DNA from: Aselliscus stoliczkanus
Lineage: Eukaryota > Chordata > Mammalia > Chiroptera > Hipposideridae
DNA length: 64,000 nucleotides
Assembly (NCBI GenBank): GCA_033961575.1
Contig: CM066732.1
Location: 84,581,687 to 84,645,686, forward strand
Direction: 5' to 3'
The position numbers and the translations under genes are program-made. Shown in pieces: positions 55,371-64,000 of this stretch. Positions within the stretch are counted from its first letter, which is position 1. Each line of letters starts with the position of its first letter. The notes beneath the pieces are model-generated. The model was not told the origin of the DNA and did not search any database. It was given only the letters and a program-made list of their open reading frames with translations.

Positions 55371-57465
55371 TTTGGAAATAAACTACCACAGTGAGAAGAA
55401 AGAACACCCCATGGGGAAGGAACTTCAGGCTTTTCTGACCTTGCTGTCACAGTGGTTCTAAGCTTCATTCTCTGTTCTCTGATCCTCCCTACAGTTGTCA
55501 TACATGATCTAGATTGAAGCTGCATGTGGCCCAGCTTTATGTTGTAGCTGGCACAGGGTGATGCCCTCACTGCTTGGCTTTGCCTCATAGCTCACCTCGT
55601 GTCCCATCCTGGCTTGTGGAATGATCCTAATGTAGAGCAAAGCTATAAAACAGCCTGTGACATTAGCCTGGCCACTTGCTCACACTTGATATATTTCCTT
55701 ATGCTATCTTTAAATGCTTACATATGTCAGCTTTCTCTCCCCAACTAGAGAGTAAATTTAAGACCAAAGACATGCATTTTTTCCCCCAGCACCTAGCACA
55801 GCACAGCAGACGCAACTGTGAACTCTTGCTGATTTAGGTTTGGCATCCCTGATGTCACCTCTGTACCCCAGTTTCCTTCTCTGTAACTTCGGAGGCTTGG
55901 GCAGGAAAAGATCTAATGGCTCACCCAGCTCTGCAATTTTATATCTCACTGGGCATTGCTCAAGGATACCCTGTCAAAAACTTGTAAATTTTCCCTGCAA
56001 AGCCTAAGTCACCAAATGGTCACAGAATAAATATAGTCAGATACTCACCAGCTAAAGTTTCCAAACCCATGTGACTATAACTGAGTTTCCAGAAACAAAG
56101 TTACATTTTAAAGTAACAAAAAGCTATTATTATAAAATGACTAATAATGAAGCAGAGCTGTAAAGTGATCCTTGACCAACTCATTAATCAATTGATGCAC
56201 TTTTAAGAGGAGCTTCCTTATGCATGTTACCAGTCATTTATTCAAATCAAGTAAATATCTTCCACATTGCTCACTGAAAAAGTAAAAGGAATTGAGTAGA
56301 TCAAATTTCTTAGAGAAATTTCCCAATGAAGGGATCTTTCAATAAAGTGTTTTCAAGGCATCAGGTGGGCTCTGTGGGCTATGAACTGCTCCTCTTTGGA
56401 GGAGTTCCGTGTAATGGAATCATGCAGTGAGATTCAAGGTAATATCCAATTGTCTCATGAGTCAGTTGCTCTCAGGCATGGGGACAATACCATTCAAGAG
56501 GCAATAGCTTGGTGGCAAAGACTCTGACACCCTTTTGTACTTTCTTTTACGTCAAATGGCTTGCCTCCCTTTGTGGTTTATCAAATAGGTAGTCACTTTG
56601 CAGAATCAAAAGCCTCAAACTTAGGTGAGTTTTATTTGAATGTGGTGGCATATCATGGCAGGATGTGCTATTTCAGGCTATTCGACAGCTGTTATTGCTA
56701 CCACAGGAGAGGAGAAATAGAGGAAGGAGAGTTCTAGAACCTCCTTCTAAAATAATGTTTTACCAGTTAGAAGGAAATGCTCAAAACAACCTCAAGCATG
56801 AGGCTACTGGAAAATTATAAATAATGACCCACTTTATCATTAGCTAGGATAGAATAATAGCTGGAGGTCAGAGCAACCATTGGGTGCCAAGTTAGGACAA
56901 GAGTTTCACTGAGTTACATCTACCCCATAGCAAAACATCTAATAAATTCAGGGAACTTTTTAAAGTATATCATTTAAGTTCAAGTAAATTTTTTCCTTTC
57001 ATATGGACTGTTGCAAAATCCAAGAAAAACTGCCTGGGATTTCTCTCAGGAACTTTGTGATCCAAGTTTGCAAACTGGCTTCCAACGCATACATACACAC
57101 ACTCAGAAACACACACACGGACAGCAGTTAGGTAGTTTTTTTGCCATATCCTCCAAATACATACAGGGGTCCCTGACCCATCAGAAGGAATGTTTCTAAG
57201 GCCTCTACAAGTACAGAAGAATTTGTCTCCTTCCTTTTGAAGAAATGGTGGCAGCAGAAGGGGGTATCTACACTGGCAATATCTTAACCCATTCCATCTT
57301 TCATTCTTGTCATAATTGAATATCAAAAGAACAATGAATGACTTTAGGAGTGGCTTACTTGGTGAAGGAATGCTTTGGATAAATGTTTGGTTACAATCTG
57401 TCCTTCTTGTTAGCATTCATTGAGACTCCTTAAGTATGTGTACTCTACAAACTTTACCTCCTATG
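55371..57465. other. No gene seen; about 2.1 kb unassigned
   Basis: The 148-codon minus frame at 56970-57416 has no recognisable domain and includes a CA-repeat translation (CVSECVYVCV), so it is treated as chance. A small CA run lies at 57090-57120. Confidence 0.3.
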
Positions 57466-58012
57466 TTCACCCTGCCTGCCCATTTCTCCACATCTCCATT
57501 CCTTCACCAGCAGGACTGTAATAGTCTCTTAACTGCTCTCCCCACTTCTGTGTTTGCCTTGCTCTGATCCTCTCTCCTCACAGCAGCTACAGTGAGCTCA
57601 GATAAGCCCAAATCTCCCCTCAGTTGATTACCAGCATTCTTAGACCCCAGGTCAAATCCTTAATGTGGACTATAATATCCTGCCTCTCCCTATCTCTTCA
57701 GCCTCATCTCTCCTTGATCTCCCACGCTCCTTACTCAGCAGAGCCCTTCGGATCCTTCCAAGTATCAACATCCTTTCTCCCACTCAGCCTTTGCCTGTGC
57801 TGATCTCCTTGTATAGCCTGCTCTCCCACTCTCTTCCTTCCCAGCTTTGCTCCCACCCCTCCTTCAGGCTCCATTTAAATGTTGCTTCCTTGGAGAAGCC
57901 TTTCCTCACTCCCCAGACTAAGTGAGGATTCCCTATTTTATTTTCTCGTGGCACATTGTACCTTTCCTCCATAGCATGTCTCAGCTATAACTGAACAATT
58001 ATTTGCTCATTT
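57466..58012 (+). repeat. L2-type LINE 3' region
   Basis: Pyrimidine-rich L2 order: 'cctttgcctgtgctgatctccttgtatagcctgctctccc', 'caggctccatttaaatgttgcttccttggagaagcctttcctcactcccc', 'catagcatgtctcag'. Confidence 0.75.
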
Positions 58013-58029
58013 GTGTAGACTAATTGTCA

Positions 58030-58250
58030 GTACAGCAAAACCGTCCAGGGCCTGGGTTCTCGAGTCAGACTGCACAACTCAGATCTTAGCTGTGCCACTT
58101 CCGAATGTCACATCTCTGTGCTTCCATTTCTTCATCTGCCAAATAAGGTTAACATTAGCATCCATATCACAAGGTCACTTTGGATATCAGGTGAGATAGC
58201 AAGTAGCCCATGCCTGGTAGATAGTAAGCACTCAATAAATATTAGGAAGA
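58030..58250 (+). repeat. MIR SINE
   Basis: 'cctgggttctcgagtcagactgc', 'agctgtgccacttccgaatgtcacatctctgtgcttccatttcttcatctg', 'aagcactcaataaatatta', a nearly full MIR. Confidence 0.85.
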
Positions 58251-60795
58251 AAACCTTAGTAAGTACCAAATACTTATTCGCTGAAAGAATGAATGAATTT
58301 CATATAAAACGGGGATAATAGCATTTACCCTGCCATATACTCAAGATGTAGTTCAGGTGACATTAATTGCGGAGCATGAAAAGGCTTTTTAACTTGCATT
58401 AGGCTCTACAAACATGGAGTCCTGCCTTTGCTGTTTACACTTTCCAGCAGCCTGAGCCCTATCTTGCTTGGCCAAAAAATCTCAGTGTCTTATTATTTTT
58501 TTTTTTAACAAGAGTAAGTTTGAAGTTGAATATCTTATATGTAAAAAAGTTTCCTCAGAAGGAAAAAGACCACCCCACCCCCATTCCCACCAAAGAGAGA
58601 CAGCATAGGAAACACACGATTCCTTGCCAGGAGCAGGAAGAGAGAGCAGGGGCAAGGCCAACTTCCCTAGGCCTCCTTGTCCTGTGTGAACAGTCTCCCC
58701 AGGGCCAGGGGCTGACCATCTGGCACCTCATACCCTGGGAAAATATTAGCTCTAGCTCTTAGCAAAGCAATGGACCTTGAAGTTTTCCTTCAAGGGAACA
58801 GGTACTATTTAAAGCTCTACAACAGCTGAATGCCAATGTACAGCACCAGCAGTGGAAATATGCAGCGGCACATGACACAGGCCCTAATTAATCAAACTAC
58901 TCCCCACTCTGTCCGAAGTCAACGCGTTGTCTCTAATTTAGTTCAGGGCTTCATGGAAGTGGATACTCCTGTTATGAACCCAGTTTTAGAGGTTTATGGA
59001 TCCTCAGGGCTAGAAGGCATATTAGAGCCATTGACCCCAAAAGCTTGTTCCATGCACATCCATAATTTTCTCCTTGATGTGTAGCCAAACCACAGGCTCC
59101 AACCTTCCAGGAGGGGGTCCCTTAGCATAAAGATGGGCAGGGCTCAGGCTGCACCAACATGGAGACAGCTCCTGGTTGATCTGCCCAGGGGAGCTCTGGG
59201 TAAGAAGAGGGGAGCCTAATGTAACAGTGATGACACAGCCAAGGGTTGTGGTTAGAACCAAGAAAGGACTTGGGGTGGGGGGCATAGAAAATTGGATGAG
59301 GGTTTTAACAAGAAGGAAACAGAGTGAAGCAAAGTATGGAGGTGAGGTGAGATGATATAGACAGAGCCCTTCCCCATTGGGAAAGTCACCCACAGGTCCT
59401 GAGGTGAAATGGCAAGCCCACATGAAGTCTTCAGGGGTGCAAACCATCCCAAATAATGAGAACTGAAGGGGAAAATGAAATATGATCTAAAGACACTGAA
59501 TAACACACTGGACTGGGGGCCAGGGGCCCTAGCTTCCAGCTCTGACTCTGCCACTTGAGCCCTTGTGTAAAGGACTTCATCGGAAAGGAGTGATTCATAA
59601 TTGTTAAAGCACTCTCAAGGTTTTAGACACTCCATGAACATGGTGCCTGGTGCCCAAGGCTTTTCTGTTCAAGTTGGTGTAGTTAACACTTCCCATCCTG
59701 ATCAATAAACTTCATACTGTTGCCCCCAAACCCCATGTGTTTTAGAAGACGAGCAGTTGGCAAGTGGCTGTGCTAAGGAAATGTTTACAGAGTGAATGTC
59801 CAGGAAGGAGGACCTCTAACAGGAAATGGACAAAGATCCTCCTAGTAGAATTTATTTCTCACCAACCTGCTAAGAATCATTCTAAATGTCACCACACATC
59901 CACCCGCTTGATCATTTCAATGGAATTGAACCTCTCAGAGCACCAACTGCAACCACAGCTGCCATTCTGAAATCCATCACTGCGCTGTGCTGAGGCCACA
60001 CCTTCCATGGCTGTTCCCAGCCAAACATAGAGCATAGCAGGGGCACTGAGGCAGGCCCACTCCTAGAAGACACAGACCCCTCCGATGGCCAGCTTTGACT
60101 TAAGGACACGTGACATCCTTGCCCGACTTCCTTAGACTGCTCAGCAACCTAGGATGCTTCCACCCAAATTTCCTTTTCTCTCTCCTTTGCTGAGATCAGA
60201 CCTGTACCTTGGATGGCTCTCCAGCCTCCCAGCTCCGGTCCCACCTTCTTCATGGACGCTTCCCTAGTAGATCTCTCGCACATGTCATCCCATATTGGTG
60301 CCGTTTCTTTGAGGGCCTGAATTAACACCACTGTTAACCATCTTGTAACTAGTTGAAGGAATGATTGATTGTTTCTCACCAAATTGTTCAGCCTATTCAG
60401 TTAGGGCCATCAGGTCAGTCTCTGTGCAAAATGGTTTTAAACTGTTTTCCCAGCTGAACCTAGGGAGAGATTTGTGTAGAGAGTGAGCAGCGGGTCTCCT
60501 TTTTTAGTGTCTATGTATCAACTGATTTGCATTAAGGCTTAAGAGATTTCTGGGGCTAGAACTCAGACAATATCAATGCCCAGGGGTCAGACATAAACAG
60601 GCACAACCAGCAGACTGGAAGGGAGGAATGAACAGAAGCCACATTAGAATGGGGCACTGAGTGCCTCTGAGCATCCACCTGTGAAGCAAACACCAGTGGA
60701 CTGGCCACTGTCACTTGAAGTGGCCCCTTCCAAGCAGCACTTTCAGTGTTTGCCTTGGGGGAAGGGAGAGGGATGTACAGTTTGTGGAAAAGTAA
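58251..60795. other. No gene seen; about 2.5 kb unassigned
   Basis: Short overlapping frames on both strands (for example 59022-59447 minus), without recognisable domains. Confidence 0.3.
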
Positions 60796-60799
60796 AAGC

Positions 60800-61655
60800 A
60801 TTGAACTTCATGCAATGCTGGTAGGAATGTACAATGGTGCAGCCATTGTGGAAAGCCATTTGGTGGTTCCTCAGAAAGCTAAATCTAGAATTACCGTATG
60901 ATCCTGCATTCTACTCCTAGATGTATGTATACCCAGAGATATTGAAAACAAAGACTCAGATACTTGTACACCAATATTCATAGCAACATTTTTTCACAAT
61001 GGCCAAAAGGTGGGAATCAGCCAAATGCCCATCAACAGATGAATGGGTAAACAAAATGTGGTATATTCATACAACGGAATACTATTTAACCACAAAAAGA
61101 AATGATGTTCAGGTACATGCTATAAAATGGATGAACCTTGAAAATACGCTAAATAAAAGAAGCCAGACACAAAAGGACAAATATTGTACGGTTCCATTTA
61201 TGTAAAGTATTTAGAATAGACAAATTCTTGAAGACAAAAAGTCAATTAGAGGTTAGTTAGCATGGGCTGGAGGAGGGAGAAATAAGAAGTTGTTGTTTAA
61301 TGGTTAAGTGTTTCTTTCTGGAGTAAAACAAAAGGTTTTTGCATAGATAGTGGTGATGATTGTACAATATTGTGAATGTAATTTGCTGTTTGTGTAAAAG
61401 CATTCACCCTGGGCATTGCTATTGGGAATGTACAATGGCTCAGATGCTGTGGAAAATTATGCCACTGAGTCATACACTTAAAAATTGTTGACATGGAGTA
61501 TTGCATTTTTGACATGGAAAATTGCATTTACACATGTTTTTACTATTTAAAAATTACTCATGTAATATACCAAAAAACCACATTGAATTGTACTCTTTAA
61601 ATGAATGAATTGTATGGTATATGAACTACATCTCAATAAGACTGTTTTTTTAAAA
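60800..61655 (+). mobile_element. L1 3' end (ORF2 C-terminus and 3' UTR)
   Basis: Sense L1 sequence. The 68-codon open stretch at 60999-61205 reads MAKRWESAKCPSTDEWVNKM and then WYIHTTEYYLTTKRN, the classic ORF2 C-terminal block, followed by a 3' UTR. An additional copy of 'ggaatgtacaatgg' at about 61425 repeats wording found at 60823, so the tail region is partly duplicated. Confidence 0.85.
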
Positions 61656-61659
61656 AGCA

Positions 61660-63815
61660 CTGTGACAACTCTGGGTGTGTGCCACTTTGCTGTGGGACCA
61701 TGGTAAGAGGGTCAAATCCCAGCGAGAGGGCGGCTGTTTCCCTCTCCATTGACAATGTGATATAGCAGAAGGGCTGAGAGCAGGGCATCTCCCGAGCAAG
61801 GTGGGCAACCCCAGTGGCATGTGTGTTAACCTGGGGAAGCTCCTGGACCAAGGCTTGGAGGTCAATGAAGCACAGAGGGTGCCCAGAGGAATGAGACGCA
61901 GTTCAGGCATCACACTGGGCAGCCTGTGTTGCTTCCTGGGTTGATTCTTAAGTGAAGTGTGACCCCCTCTGAGCCTCCTTAAGATAACAGATGTGAGTGG
62001 AAACTTGAGAGGGGGCAGAAAGACAGATGCTTCAAATTCCATTGGTGAGGGCTATCAAACTAGAGAAACCATAATATGCATATCGATCAATGTGACCACA
62101 ATTATAGGAGACATCATTTGTACTCCATGTGGTCAGTCCAGGGATACCTGGTACATATAAGCAAAGTCAGAAATTGATGCAATTATTTAGATAACTTTAA
62201 AAAATAAGGAAGACAATTTTGCCTGATTATCTGAATTTCCTATTTTTGTGTGTGTGGCACTGAGGCTCTGTAGTATATGTTTTATCATCTGAATTTTTCA
62301 TTTCTAGTGTAAGAACACACATCTAAGGAGTGCAAGGAAGGAAATGTGGGAAATACACTAATTTTTTTTTAATGCAGAAAGGCATGTACATGGTCTAAAA
62401 GACAGACTCTTCTTAATATGACTGTGAGCCTATAGCCTCTATCAGCATTTGCAATGAATAAAAACATCTGTTTGTGCCAGATTCTAAGAGAAGGACACAA
62501 ATTGTGGGGTAAGCGTGATAATGTTAAAATAGGTCATCTTCTCAGTATTGGCCATGCCTTCTCACATCCAACTTCCATGTTAAAATAACCACCAATGGAC
62601 AGATTGTCACCATAACTCTGAAACACCTATGTGGCTTCTGCTACAATGTACTGGAATTAAGGAATTTGGATTTACATAAAAGTGTAAACTATATATGTAG
62701 CACAACTAACAATTAATACTATAGGGAAAATGAATATTTTTGGATAATTGTTGCTGATAATGCATGTTTTGTTTTTCATTCTTGGAAAAGATAATACATG
62801 CAATTAAACATGTATAAGTGGGTGTATAGGAGAAAGTTTCTCTCTCAACACTCCTCCTTGGAAGCAACCATAGCTGTCACTTCCTTCTCAAGACTCAAAA
62901 TGACTGCCAGTAATGCTAAAAGTTTCTCCGCACTTGGGATGGAGCAATAATCTTTCTTAGGGAGATGTGTCTCTTTTCAGATGGATACCCTGTGCACAAA
63001 CACAAATATGTGTATTTGTAAATGAATAAACACACACAGCTTAGTCAAAACTCTCTGACAGATTGGAAGAAGAACATAACAATGGATTTCCCTCTGTCTA
63101 TAAATAGGAAAAAAAAATCCCAAAGTTTATAGAATCCAAAACACTTACCAGGCTCTGCTTGATTCTTAATGACTGAAAGGATTTTTCTGGCTGTGTTTCA
63201 TTTTTAAGAAGCAGAGCTGTCCTACAGAAATATATATCCTTCTATAGTGACTTGGACCCCACATTCTGTGTGTGCAGAAATATCCACACAAAATAGCTCT
63301 ACCTTTTAAACCATTTTTCTCCTGGTCCATTACTCCACAGGGGTAATTTGAGTAGACGTTGATGATGATAAACACCACAGTTTAGAAGATGTTACACCAA
63401 GCTTATCAGAGCTCACACAGAGAAACAAATTAGGCAAGCTGAAGTAATCTGAGCTAATGAAATTTGATTCCAAATATCCAGATCAATTAAGCTTCAACTA
63501 CTTGCTTGGGTTCCTGCTCTGGAAGGCAGCAAAGAGCTGCTGCCAGAGTACAGGGGTGGGAGTGCATGGAAATCAAGGGGACAGAGCCGTTCAGTGCTTC
63601 ATGCATACATTTCACAGGCCTTACTGTTTAAGGATCCCATCATACTGAAATGAAGGGAAAGTGGGCAATGCACACACAGGGACCCTGCTTATTGAGGACC
63701 GCAGCAGTGGCAATACTCCCAAGACCTGGCATTGTGAGAATGTAGCCAGCCTTCTGGGTGAATCTGTCCTGTAAGAAGTGGACATAGTGAGCCTTCCATA
63801 AAAGGGTGGAAAGCC
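61660..63815. other. No gene seen; about 2.2 kb unassigned
   Basis: Overlapping minus-strand frames at 61633-62042 lack recognisable domains. Confidence 0.3.
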
Positions 63816-63960
63816 CAGGGGCCTGAAGTCAGGAGATCAGTAGAACGGAGTCATTCAACCATGAAAAAGCTGTGTTTCACATCCCTGAGCTTTGGTTTCC
63901 TAATCTATAGAATGAGAGAATGATTTAAAGAGGATAATTTCTTATGTCCCTTTAATCTCT
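63816..63960 (+). repeat. MIR-like SINE
   Basis: 'ggcctgaagtcaggagatcag' and 'acatccctgagctttggtttcctaatctatagaatgagag' follow the MIR order. Confidence 0.6.
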
Positions 63961-64000
63961 CAAGTTCTCCACTTCAAGCCAGGTCTTCCTCCTTGCTGAT

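Noticed and set aside
56970..57416. 148-codon minus-strand frame
   Set aside because: No domain, a CA-repeat translation in the middle, no splice or promoter context.
61633..62042. Two overlapping minus-strand frames of 72 and 130 codons
   Set aside because: Different frames of the same stretch, no recognisable motif, no conservation evidence.
1..64000. CRISPR arrays, bacterial operons, riboswitches, rRNA genes
   Set aside because: The sequence is mammalian nuclear DNA. Repeats present are dispersed retroposons and microsatellites, not spaced direct repeats.

Overview
The window is mammalian nuclear DNA with no recognisable host protein-coding gene. MIR, L2, MLT1 and MER5-type relics mark a placental mammal. 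The younger layer consists of tRNA-headed SINEs that are not Alu, B1/B2 or CAN, an ORF1-bearing 'half-L1', and a mariner-derived miniature element. A bat, or another laurasiatherian, is my best guess; the species cannot be fixed from the sequence alone. Almost all open frames in the window are chance frames or pieces of repeats.

Layout. 1-3378: minus-strand half-L1 (LINE-1 ORF1 kept, nearly all of ORF2 missing), cut by the window start. 3379-9570: mostly unassigned sequence with a MIR, a SINE, an ERV1-type solo LTR (6484-7116) and an L1 3' end. 9571-14603: the main object, a betaretrovirus-like endogenous provirus with two 98-99% identical LTRs, a 6-bp target duplication, a tRNA-Lys3 primer-binding site, a frameshifted gag, a deletion of most of pro-pol, an N-terminally shortened env that is still open, and a non-coding element between env and the 3' LTR that closely resembles the constitutive transport element (CTE) of type D retroviruses. 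14604-33240: unassigned sequence with L1, SINE, MLT1, MIR, mariner and LTR-like relics. 33246-37645: old minus-strand L1 carrying one long SINE, a second interspersed repeat and two unusually short SINEs. 37646-48194: further SINEs (one nested inside another), MIRs and an L2. 48195-53312: a second half-L1, this time with both ends, hit later by a SINE and by a 718-bp solo LTR. 53313-64000: a SINE, simple repeats, MIR, L2 and an L1 3' end.

How the parts relate. The provirus cannot make its own protease, reverse transcriptase or integrase. It keeps LTR promoter and polyadenylation signals, a leader splice donor, packaging-region sequence, an open env frame and the CTE-like export hairpin, so its RNA could plausibly still be made and exported. 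The two half-L1 copies share the same ORF2 deletion, which points to a non-autonomous family moved by L1 in trans. Nested insertions give a partial order: old L1 before SINEs; short-type SINE before long-type SINE; half-L1 before both its SINE and its solo LTR.
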